From: JALOLG01 sp035557475
GTDB lineage: Bacteria > Actinomycetota > Acidimicrobiia > Acidimicrobiales > Ilumatobacteraceae
NCBI GenBank assembly: GCA_035557475.1
Contig: DATMDV010000244.1
Location: forward strand, 1-20,987
Length of the DNA stretch: 20,987 nucleotides
Direction of reading: 5' to 3'
The notes below the pieces were generated by a model. It was given only the letters and a program-made list of their open reading frames with translations. It did not search any database and had not been told where the DNA came from. Position numbers and translations under genes: made by a program. Within the stretch, counting starts at the first letter, position 1; each line of letters opens with the position of its first letter. This document shows, in pieces, positions 14,636-20,987 of this stretch.

Positions 14636-15544
14636 TCAGCTCTGGGACAATTCGATGAAGCTGGAGTGGCGGACGAAGCCGTCGTTGGTGAACTCGGCGA
14701 TCTCGACGATCGCCCGCAGGACGGGTTCGACCCACGTCGCGCCGCGCAGGTACTCGCGCGGCGGCGCCGGCTCGAATGGGCAGTGATTGGTGCGCAGCGC
14801 CTTCAGGCGGCCGTTGAGATCTTCGAGTACCCGTTGCTTGAACCCGGTGCCGACGCCGCCGGCGAACACGAGCGTGTCGCCGTCGAAGCGACCGACGAGC
14901 AGCGCTCCGAACGTCGACGATCGATTCCCGGTGCCTTCGGTGTAGCCGCCGATCACCACCTCGACGCGCGTGCGGTTCTTGACCTTGCGCCAGTTCGGCG
15001 TGCGTTTGCCGGGCTGGTACGGGGAGCCGAGCCGCTTGGCCATCACGCCTTCGAGCTCCTGGTCGACGGTGGCCTCGAGCAGCGCCGCGCCATCACCCAC
15101 ACGATGGGCGGGCACCATCCAGTTGTCGCCAGGATCGACGAGGTCGGCCAGGAGCCGCCGTCGATTCTCGTACGGCAGCTCGATCGTGTCCTGTCCCTCG
15201 ATCGAGAGCACGTCGAAGACGTAGAACGCGGCCTGCCGTTCGTGGCGTTGGATGAGCTCGAACCGCGGCCGGCCGACGTCGTCGAGCACGACCAACTCAC
15301 CATCGAGGATCGCCCGCTCGGCGTGCACACCTCCGGCCAGCTCACCCAACTCGGGCCACTTGGCGGTCACGTCGAGCAAGTTGGTCGACTGCAGCCGGAC
15401 CCGTCCGGCGTCGACGAACGCAAGTGTGCGGTAGCCGTCCCACTTGATCTCGTAGGCCCATCGCTCGTCGTCGCCCGGCAACGTGCTGAGCGTCGCCTTC
15501 ATGGGAGCGACGGGAAACCGCAGGCCCGCCGTGCCGTCTCTCAC
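14636..15544 (-). CDS. ATP-dependent DNA ligase (LigD/LigC ligase-domain type)
   Basis: The 302-residue protein has the nucleotidyltransferase core plus OB-fold domain. The adenylated lysine is Lys34 in the motif KWDGYR (34-39). Further motifs are LDGELVVLD (80-88), FYVFDVLSIEG (106-116), EGVMAKRLGSPYQPGKRTPNWRKVKN (motifs IV-V) and an OB-domain VVIGGYTEGTGNRSSTFGALLVG segment. The size equals the isolated ligase domain of mycobacterial LigD or a small LigC. There is no polymerase or nuclease domain and no Ku gene nearby, so involvement in end joining is inference. The start is GTG 15544, with GAGGA 7 nt upstream. It is probably the last gene of an operon with the CoA-transferase (26-bp gap) and ends at palindromic element A. 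Confidence 0.92.
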   Translation of the reverse strand: MRDGTAGLRFPVAPMKATLSTLPGDDERWAYEIKWDGYRTLAFVDAGRVRLQSTNLLDVTAKWPELGELAGGVHAERAILDGELVVLDDVGRPRFELIQRHERQAAFYVFDVLSIEGQDTIELPYENRRRLLADLVDPGDNWMVPAHRVGDGAALLEATVDQELEGVMAKRLGSPYQPGKRTPNWRKVKNRTRVEVVIGGYTEGTGNRSSTFGALLVGRFDGDTLVFAGGVGTGFKQRVLEDLNGRLKALRTNHCPFEPAPPREYLRGATWVEPVLRAIVEIAEFTNDGFVRHSSFIELSQS

Positions 15545-15570
15545 GTGCCCATCCTCGCATTCACGCGGTA

Positions 15571-16788
15571 TCAGGGCTTCGGGAGCCGGCTCGACAACAC
15601 GCCGGTCGACTCGAGCCGGTCGAGCTCGGCGTCGTCGAGTCCGAGCAGCTCGGAGAGCACGGCGCGGTTGTCCTCACCCCGGTAGCGCGGCTCGCCACGC
15701 AGCGCGACGTCAGGTGCATCGCTGAACCGCCAGGGTGCGTTCGGGACGCGGATCGTCCCGCCGCCACGGTCGCTCACATCGACGATCGCGCCGCGCTCAC
15801 GCGCCCACTCGGTGTCGCAGACGTCGCGGACCGAGCGGAGGACCCCGACCGCCAGCTTGTGCTTGGCGAACCGACGCTCGAACTCGACGGCGTCGTCGAT
15901 CTCTGCCGCCGTCGCCTGGATCTCGTCGCGGAGCTCGTCGAAGTGACTCATCCGGCTGCGGACGTCGACGAACCGGGCGTCGTCGATCAGGTCGGTCCGA
16001 TCGAGGGCGTTGGCGAACAGTTCGAACGTGCCGCGCTCGGCCGGATGACCGCTCACCACGACGGTCTCACCCGACGCCACGGTGGCCACGACGTAGTCGC
16101 CGGGCCCGAAGTTGCGGATCGCGCCGTCGTCGATCGGACCGTCCCACAGGTCGTCGTTGACGTGTTCGTTGACGTACAGCATCGTCTGCGCCATCGAGAC
16201 GTCGATCCACTGGCCGCGATCCGAACGGTTCCGCTGGACCAGCGCGGCGAGGATCGCGCTGCATGTCTCGAGCGACGTGTAGACGTCGGCGTGGCTGTGC
16301 GGATCGTTGGCGTACGAACCGCCCCGCGCGTCACCTTGCGACTTCGTCATGCCGGTCTCGGCACCGACGACGGGCGCGTACGCGCGTCGGTCGACCCACG
16401 GCCCGGTGGCGCCATACCCCGTGATCGACGCGTACACGATCCGCGGGTTGCGCGCCGCGACCTCGTCGTAGCCGAGCCCCAGGCGGGCCATGACACCCGG
16501 CCGGAAGTTCTCGACCAGCACGTCGCAGTGCTCCGCGAGGCCGAGCACGATCTCGGCCGCGCCCGGCTTCGACAGGTCGAGGCTGACGTTGCGCTTGCCG
16601 GCGTTCTGTTGCACGAAGTACGCCGCGAGGCCGTTGATGCGCGGCGCCGAGAACCGCGTCAGGTCACCGTCGGGCGGCTCGATCTTGATCACCTCGGCGC
16701 CGAGATCGGCGAGCATCCGGGTGCAGTGGGGACCCGACAGCACGCGCGTGAGATCGAGGACGCGGATCCCTTCGAGCGGGGTCGTCAC
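15571..16788 (-). CDS. CaiB/BaiF-type (family III) CoA-transferase
   Basis: This 405-residue protein, of normal family length, starts with GTG 16788. Family III traits: GIRVLDLTRVLSGPHCTRMLADLGAEVIKIEPPDGD (7-42), FVQQNAGKRNVSLDLSKPGA (58-77), VLVENFRPGVMARLGLGYD (90-108) and the catalytic aspartate Asp168 in DPHSHADVYTS. These enzymes move CoA between carboxylic acids through an enzyme-acyl anhydride; known substrates range from oxalate and carnitine to bile acids and methylsuccinyl compounds. I cannot tell the substrate, as no acyl-CoA synthetase or dehydrogenase is adjacent. It lies between a PH-like gene (42-bp gap upstream) and the ligase gene, all on one strand. Confidence 0.92.
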   Translation of the reverse strand: MTTPLEGIRVLDLTRVLSGPHCTRMLADLGAEVIKIEPPDGDLTRFSAPRINGLAAYFVQQNAGKRNVSLDLSKPGAAEIVLGLAEHCDVLVENFRPGVMARLGLGYDEVAARNPRIVYASITGYGATGPWVDRRAYAPVVGAETGMTKSQGDARGGSYANDPHSHADVYTSLETCSAILAALVQRNRSDRGQWIDVSMAQTMLYVNEHVNDDLWDGPIDDGAIRNFGPGDYVVATVASGETVVVSGHPAERGTFELFANALDRTDLIDDARFVDVRSRMSHFDELRDEIQATAAEIDDAVEFERRFAKHKLAVGVLRSVRDVCDTEWARERGAIVDVSDRGGGTIRVPNAPWRFSDAPDVALRGEPRYRGEDNRAVLSELLGLDDAELDRLESTGVLSSRLPKP

Positions 16789-16830
16789 GCTCTCATCTTG
16801 TCCGGGACGATCGGCGCGGACGCCATCCTG

Positions 16831-17274
16831 TCAGCCGCTCGGGTTGCGCGCCGTGTAGAGGAACTCGATGAGCGCCCGCTTGCCATCGCGTTGGGCGTCG
16901 CCCGTGAAGACCTGATCCAGGCCACCGCCAAGCGCAGCGAGCTTGAACTTGTGGTCGGCGGTCTCGATGCGGATCTCGCCGGGCTCGGCCTTCAAGAACT
17001 CCGACAACCCGCCGCCGAACCCGTCGACCGACGATTTGCGGACGTCGGCTGGCGCGACCGTGATCGGCTCGCCCTTGGCTTCGAGCGTGCGACCGAGCGG
17101 TTGCATGATCAGCCGTTGGGACGTGACGCCGATCCCGTAGACGATGGCCGAGAACGTCTTGCTGTGCGTGGCGATCAACCGGCCGACCATCGTCTCGCCG
17201 GCGAGCAACTGCGGATCGAGGACCGCGTGCAGCTTCTCGTCAGCCTGTTGTGCACCTTTGTCGAAGACTCCCAT
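16831..17274 (-). CDS. Small PH-domain-like protein of unknown function
   Basis: This 147-residue soluble protein has an N-terminal charged helix (MGVFDKGAQQADEKLHAVL), then LAGETMVGRLIATHSKTFSAIVYGIGVTSQRLIMQPLGR. The pattern 'GVTSQRLI' is common in bacterial PH-like (YdjZ/bPH) domains, where a strand after 'T..RLI' carries the substrate face. A Gly-rich stretch (DGFGGGLSEFLKAE, 84-97) and a C-terminal helix (KRALIEFLYTA) follow. There are no membrane segments. The start codon is 7 nt from a TACCTT hexamer and has no Shine-Dalgarno, so the mRNA may be leaderless. It heads a three-gene run with the CoA-transferase and ligase genes and is divergent from the cyclase-family gene. Confidence 0.75.
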   Translation of the reverse strand: MGVFDKGAQQADEKLHAVLDPQLLAGETMVGRLIATHSKTFSAIVYGIGVTSQRLIMQPLGRTLEAKGEPITVAPADVRKSSVDGFGGGLSEFLKAEPGEIRIETADHKFKLAALGGGLDQVFTGDAQRDGKRALIEFLYTARNPSG

Positions 17275-17281
17275 CGAGCGA

Positions 17282-17287
17282 AAGGTA
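17282..17287 (-). promoter_or_regulatory. Putative -10 box, leaderless promoter
   Basis: TACCTT on the minus strand ends exactly 7 nt before ATG 17274. No Shine-Dalgarno is present between them. Confidence 0.5.
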
Positions 17288-17361
17288 CGTGGCGCGCGTC
17301 ACCGTGACCAGCAATTTCGCCGGATGCGCCGCACCAGCGGCCGGCGTGCTCAGCTACGCCG

Positions 17362-18351
17362 ATGACGAGTGCGCTCCCCGACTACGACGACCTCCCGAAG
17401 CGGGCCGGGCTGCGAGCGGCGTGGGGAGTGTGGGGCGACGACGACGTGTTCGGCTGCCTCAACCTGTTGACGCCCGAGCGCGTCGCCGCCGCGGCCGGGC
17501 TCGTGCAGCGCGGCGCGGTGTTCGCGCTCAACTGGTCGATGGCCCTGCCCGACCCGCCGTTGTTCGGGCGTGGGAAGTTCGAGCACGAGGTCACCGGCAC
17601 GGGCACCGGTCACGACGACGTGCTGCACGGATGGAACACCCAGTCGTCGAGCCAGTGGGACGGCTTCCGTCACATCCGCAACCACGCGGCGAACGCCGCT
17701 GAGCCCGGCACCGGTCACTTCGCCGGTGTCCCCGACGACGAGCACGGCATCCACCACTGGGCGCAACGTGGCATCGCCGGCCGGGCCGTGCTCGCCGACA
17801 TCGCCCGCTGGCGATCGGCGATCGGACGGCCGCTGCGGTACGACGAGTCCGACGCCATCGACCCGGGCGAGATCACCGAATGTCTCACGGCGCAGGGCAC
17901 CGAGCTGGCCGAGGGCGACATCCTGCTCGTCCGGACCGGCTGGGTCGAGTGGTACCAACGCCAGCCGAGCGACGTGCGGACCAGGCTCGGAGACGTCGGC
18001 CAGCTCAAGGCGCCCGGGTTCGCGTCGGGTGACGAGCTCGCCCGGACGTTGTGGAACCTGCACATCGCGGCGATCGGCTGCGACAATCCGGGCGTCGAGG
18101 TCTGGCCGCCGTCGCAACTGACGCGGGCGGAGTACGAGGCGGCCCGCGAGGAGCAGGTGCACCTCCACGAGGTGTTCACGCACTGCGTGCTCCTGCCCCT
18201 GCTCGGCCTGCCGCTCGGGGAGATGTGGGACCTCGAAGCGCTGGCAGCCGACTGCGCCTCCGACGGCCGCTACGAGTGCTTCTTCACGTCGGCCCCGCTC
18301 AACCTCCCCGCCGGCGTCGCCAGCCCACCCAACGCCCTCGCCATCAAATAA
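17362..18351 (+). CDS. Cyclase-family metal-dependent hydrolase (PF04199), long form
   Basis: This 329-residue protein resembles the 'cyclase' family that includes the kynurenine formamidase KynB, but it is about 120 residues longer than KynB. The N-terminus DDVFGCLNLLTPERVAAAA and GAVFALNWSMALPDPP (52-67) match the long subgroup. The family metal motif HxGTHxDxxxH is altered to QSSSQWDGFRH (94-104), keeping Asp100 and His104 but losing both preceding histidines. The later GDILLVRTGWVEWY (about 185-198) and the HCVLLPLLGLPLGEMWDLEAL block (about 274-294) are conserved features. It starts at ATG 17362, with no good Shine-Dalgarno or -10 seen. A palindromic terminator follows the stop. The reaction is unknown; a link to kynureninase nearby is tempting but unsupported. 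Confidence 0.85.
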   Translation: MTSALPDYDDLPKRAGLRAAWGVWGDDDVFGCLNLLTPERVAAAAGLVQRGAVFALNWSMALPDPPLFGRGKFEHEVTGTGTGHDDVLHGWNTQSSSQWDGFRHIRNHAANAAEPGTGHFAGVPDDEHGIHHWAQRGIAGRAVLADIARWRSAIGRPLRYDESDAIDPGEITECLTAQGTELAEGDILLVRTGWVEWYQRQPSDVRTRLGDVGQLKAPGFASGDELARTLWNLHIAAIGCDNPGVEVWPPSQLTRAEYEAAREEQVHLHEVFTHCVLLPLLGLPLGEMWDLEALAADCASDGRYECFFTSAPLNLPAGVASPPNALAIK

Positions 18352-18414
18352 ATCCCTGTTCTGTCTGCTTCAAACGAGCCGGCGGGCAGTCTGAAGCAGA
18401 CAGAACCGGGGTTT
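18351..18414. repeat. Palindromic element, copy B (bidirectional terminator)
   Basis: Perfect 14-nt arms TTCTGTCTGCTTCA (18359-18372) and TGAAGCAGACAGAA (18392-18405), extended by CCC/GGG pairing, surround a loop of about 19 nt. On the plus strand it ends in GGGGTTTT; on the minus strand in GGGATTTATTT. It lies between two convergent stops (18351 plus, 18422 minus) and should terminate both. It is the better-preserved copy of the element at 14571. Confidence 0.85.
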
Positions 18415-18421
18415 TCGCCTC

Positions 18422-20881
18422 CTAGATGCCTTCGGCGGCGTCGATGTCGGCTTCGTCGGGGGCGTCGGCGGTGGACGACCGGGAGAACACCGACGGTGGC
18501 TCGCGCCACGGATCGGGGAGGGTGCCGGCCCGCGCGTCACGCATCGCCACCCACACCCGCTCTGGCGTGCACGGCATGTCGATGTGGCGGACGCCGAGGT
18601 GCGAGAGGGCGTCGATCACCGCGTTCTGCACGGCCGGCGTGGAACCGATCGTCGAGGCCTCACCGATCCCCTTCGCACCGAGCGGATTGAGCGGTGTGGG
18701 CGTCTCGGTCGAGCGGGCGTCGAACATCGGCAGCTCCGCCGCCGACGGCAGCCCGTAGTCGGCGAAGTTCGACGTGATCGGGTTGCCGTCGGTGTCGAAG
18801 CGGACCTCCTCGTACAGCGCCTGGCCGACGCCCGACGCGATGCCGCCGTGCTGTTGCCCTTCGACGAGCAATGGGTTGAGCACGGTGCCGCAATCGTCGA
18901 CGGCGACGTGGCGGATGAGGCGGACGTCGCCCGTCTCGGCGTCGACCTCGACCACTGCGATGTGGGCGCCGAAGGGGAATGTGGGTCCGCCCTGGTCGAA
19001 GTAGACGTCGGCACCGAGCGCGCCGAACGGCGACTCGTCGCTCTCCGGCGCCTTGGCGGCCAGCTCGTCCCACCGCATCGCCGAGGCCGGGACGCCGGCG
19101 ACCCCGATCGTGCCGCGGGTGACGTCGACGACGATGTCGGCGACGTCGGCCTCGAGCAGCTTGGCGGCCAGCGCCTTGGCCTTGTCGACCACCGCCTCGG
19201 TCGCCTTCTGCACGGCGGACCCGCCGAGCTGGAGCGATCGCGATCCACCCGTACCGCCACCTTGTGGCACGCGGTCGGTGTCGCCGTCGACGAGTGCGAT
19301 CTTGTCGATCGGGATCCCCGTCTGCGCCGACACGAGCATCGCGAACGCGGTCTGGTGACCCTGGCCGTGGGCGGACGTCCCGGCGAACACCGTCGCCGAT
19401 CCATCGTCGTGGATCTGGAGCGCGCCCCATTCGCCGCCGCCCCCGCCGGCGGTGATCTCGACGTACGACGCGACGCCGATGCCGAGCAGCTTCGACCCAC
19501 CGCCGTTGGCGCGACGAGCGGCCTGATCGGCGCGCAACTCGTCGTACCCGATCGCCGCCGCGGCGGTGCGCAACGGCAGCCGGTACGCGCCGGAGTCGTA
19601 CGTGTTCCCGGTCAGCGTGGCGAACGGGAAGACGTCGTCGGCGAGGAGGTTGCGCTCGCGCAGCTCGATCGGGTCGATGCCGAGCTCGAGTGCGGCGTGG
19701 TCGACGAGGCGCTCGAGGAGCGCCGTCGCCTCCGGACGGCCGGCGCCGCGGTACGCGCCCATCGGAGTCGTGTTCGTGAGCGCGACCGCGACGTCGAACT
19801 GGATCGCCGGGAACGCATACGTGCCGTGCGACATGCGACGGGTTCCGGCCGGCAGGAATGCACCGACGGTCGGGTAGGCGCCGGCATCACCGACGAGGCG
19901 CACCCGCAAACCGGTGAACGTGCCGTCGCGGCGGCAGCCGATCTCCGCGTACTGCACCTGACCGCGACTGTGCGGCAGGGTCTGCATGTCCTCGCTGCGC
20001 GTCGGCACCCACACGACCGGCCGTGCGAGCGCACGCGCCGCGGCCGCGACGACCGTGTACTCGGGATGCAGCCCGGCCTTGCCGCCGAACCCGCCGCCGA
20101 CCTGCGGCGTGGTGACGTGCACATCGGCGGCGTCGATGCCCAACGCCGCTGCGAGCTGGGTGTGCAGGCCGTGCGGCATCTGGGTCGACGGCCACACCCG
20201 GAGCCGGCCCTCGGGCGTGACCGCGGCGGCGCAGCAGTCGGGCTCCATCGGGGCGACGGCCATGCGCTGGTTGACGTACCGACCGCGCACGACGACGTCG
20301 GAGGTCGCCTCGAGGTCGACGACGGATCGATCGGTGATGATCATCGCCTCGTTTGATCCGTGGTCGGGGAAGAGCAGTGTCGCGTCGTCGTCGAACGCGG
20401 TCTCGGGATCGATGATCGGCGGCAGCGTGTCGATCTCAGCCCACACCGCGCTCGCCGCGTCCTCGCCCTGTTCGTACGTCTCGGCGAACACCACCGCGAT
20501 CGCCTCACCGACGAAGCGGACCCGATCGACGGCGAGCGGTGGCCGGGCGAAGTCGTCGTGGACCTTCATGAACCCGTGGTGCGGCGCCACGCCGAGCTCG
20601 GCAGCGGTCCAGACCGCGACGACACCGGGCATCCCGACGGCGTCCTCGATGTGGATCGCGCTGATCGTGCCGTGGGCGACGCCCGACCGGACGAAGACCG
20701 CCTGCACGGCGCCGTCGAGTTGGAGGTCGGCAACGTATCTCCGCTGGCCCGTGAGCAGCCCCGGATCCTCGGTGCGCAGCACGCGCGTGCCCAGGATCGA
20801 GCCGCGCAGCGAATCGTCGCTTGCGCTATTCGTCGGGTCGTCGGTCGTGTCGGAAATGGTCTCGTGGGGGGAACCGGCCAT
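18422..20881 (-). CDS. Form-II CODH/xanthine dehydrogenase-like molybdenum-binding large subunit
   Basis: This 819-residue protein starts at ATG 20881 and has a 25-residue acidic, Ser/Thr-rich N-terminal extension (DTTDDPTNSASDD). It is the molybdopterin-binding subunit of the xanthine oxidase family: GILGTRV-like entry (SILGTRVLRTEDPGLLTG, 28-45), VGGGFGGK (261-268), AYRGAGR (376-382), HGQGHQTAF (505-513) and the catalytic-base motif GAKGIGE with Glu741. The AYRGAGR loop is that of form-II, CoxL-like proteins, not the AYxCSFR of true form-I CO dehydrogenase, so it probably hydroxylates an organic substrate. Partner FAD and iron-sulfur subunits (CoxM and CoxS types) are not next to it. The gene stands alone between a convergent and a divergent gene. 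A start at 20902 is possible but has no better support. Confidence 0.93.
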   Translation of the reverse strand: MAGSPHETISDTTDDPTNSASDDSLRGSILGTRVLRTEDPGLLTGQRRYVADLQLDGAVQAVFVRSGVAHGTISAIHIEDAVGMPGVVAVWTAAELGVAPHHGFMKVHDDFARPPLAVDRVRFVGEAIAVVFAETYEQGEDAASAVWAEIDTLPPIIDPETAFDDDATLLFPDHGSNEAMIITDRSVVDLEATSDVVVRGRYVNQRMAVAPMEPDCCAAAVTPEGRLRVWPSTQMPHGLHTQLAAALGIDAADVHVTTPQVGGGFGGKAGLHPEYTVVAAAARALARPVVWVPTRSEDMQTLPHSRGQVQYAEIGCRRDGTFTGLRVRLVGDAGAYPTVGAFLPAGTRRMSHGTYAFPAIQFDVAVALTNTTPMGAYRGAGRPEATALLERLVDHAALELGIDPIELRERNLLADDVFPFATLTGNTYDSGAYRLPLRTAAAAIGYDELRADQAARRANGGGSKLLGIGVASYVEITAGGGGGEWGALQIHDDGSATVFAGTSAHGQGHQTAFAMLVSAQTGIPIDKIALVDGDTDRVPQGGGTGGSRSLQLGGSAVQKATEAVVDKAKALAAKLLEADVADIVVDVTRGTIGVAGVPASAMRWDELAAKAPESDESPFGALGADVYFDQGGPTFPFGAHIAVVEVDAETGDVRLIRHVAVDDCGTVLNPLLVEGQQHGGIASGVGQALYEEVRFDTDGNPITSNFADYGLPSAAELPMFDARSTETPTPLNPLGAKGIGEASTIGSTPAVQNAVIDALSHLGVRHIDMPCTPERVWVAMRDARAGTLPDPWREPPSVFSRSSTADAPDEADIDAAEGI

Positions 20882-20887
20882 GCGGCG

Positions 20888-20893
20888 AACGTA
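20888..20893 (-). promoter_or_regulatory. Putative -10 box, leaderless promoter
   Basis: TACGTT on the minus strand ends 6 nt before ATG 20881. There is no Shine-Dalgarno, and the divergent gap is short. Confidence 0.45.
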
Positions 20894-20918
20894 CCGCGGC
20901 ATGCCATAGTGCGCCACG

Positions 20919-20987
20919 GTGCATCCCGTCCCCCGTCCCCCCACGGTGGGCGCCGTCGACCCGGCGCCGCTGTATCTCGCCGCCTTC
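20919..20987 (+). CDS. Possible 5' end of a divergent gene, cut by the right edge
   Basis: A frame starting with GTG 20919 stays open to the window end (23 codons: VHPVPRPPTVGAVDPAPLYLAAF). A CATAGT hexamer, a near match to a -10 box, ends 8 nt upstream, in line with other starts here. A second in-frame GTG lies at 20946. The tail is hydrophobic, perhaps the beginning of a membrane segment, but too little is visible to name it. Confidence 0.4.
   Translation, partial: MHPVPRPPTVGAVDPAPLYLAAF

Noticed and set aside
13386..18351. Kynurenine pathway cluster made of kynureninase plus a KynB formamidase
   Set aside because: The cyclase-family protein is about 120 residues longer than KynB, lacks the KynB metal motif, is on the other strand and is separated by three unrelated genes; no tryptophan dioxygenase is present.
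18584..20356. A 590-codon plus-strand open frame opposite the CODH-like gene
   Set aside because: Shadow of a strongly supported minus-strand gene; no domain recognised.
18422..20881. True (form-I) aerobic CO dehydrogenase large subunit
   Set aside because: The active-site loop reads AYRGAGR (form II), not the AYxCSFR loop needed for CO oxidation, and the CoxM/CoxS genes are absent.
1..20987. Mobile element, prophage, defence system or tRNA-linked integration site
   Set aside because: I saw no transposase, integrase, phage structural gene, toxin-antitoxin pair, nuclease/helicase defence set, tRNA-like cloverleaf or flanking direct repeats; composition and codon use look uniform.

Overview
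The window is a densely packed, GC-rich bacterial chromosome segment with almost no non-coding DNA. Frequent GTG starts, ATGA stop/start overlaps, -10 boxes placed right before start codons, and the gene set (ABC1 kinase, MpaB-family oxygenase, CaiB-type CoA-transferase, LigD-type ligase domain, CODH-like large subunit) suggest an actinobacterium. An Acidimicrobiia (Ilumatobacter-like) origin is my best guess from style, not a demonstrated assignment. I see no rRNA, tRNA, CRISPR array, insertion sequence, phage gene or integration scar. The window reads as core or metabolic chromosome, and I found no defence island or other obviously new multi-gene system.

Layout, left to right. (a) 1-1215, minus: a coupled pair, a helical protein of unknown function followed by an epoxide-hydrolase-like alpha/beta hydrolase cut by the left edge. 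(b) 1234-3010, minus: a 73-residue cysteine-less DksA/TraR-like protein coupled to an ABC1/UbiB kinase, ending in a hairpin. (c) 3120-6437, plus: a CUT1-type sugar ABC importer (two permeases and a lipoprotein binding protein) without an ATPase gene. (d) 6473-8256, plus: cyclophilin and a YcaQ/AlkX-type DNA glycosylase. (e) 8198-9064, minus: MpaB-family oxygenase whose 3' end overlaps the glycosylase gene. (f) 9104-12209, plus: AI-2E-family permease, R. etli-type asparaginase and metallo-beta-lactamase-fold hydrolase, all linked by ATGA overlaps, followed by a DUF3224 protein with its own strong Shine-Dalgarno. (g) 12735-17274, minus: PH-like protein, CoA-transferase and ATP-dependent DNA ligase up to a palindromic element, then kynureninase and a LysE-type exporter. 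(h) 17362-18351, plus: cyclase-family hydrolase. (i) 18422-20881, minus: an orphan form-II CODH/xanthine-dehydrogenase-like molybdenum subunit. (j) 20919 to the right edge, plus: a possible partial gene.

Two architectural signals recur and are the most interesting content. First, about eight genes at the head of transcription units have a TANNNT -10 hexamer ending only 6-8 nt before the start codon and no Shine-Dalgarno, as expected for leaderless mRNAs; genes inside operons use ATGA/GTGA coupling instead. Second, two copies of a roughly 53-bp palindromic element (14571-14623 and 18351-18403) sit just after stop codons. They align without gaps and share a 19-nt identical core, so they look like a dispersed repeat used as a terminator. 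A third, different hairpin with similar outer flanks follows the ABC1 kinase gene.
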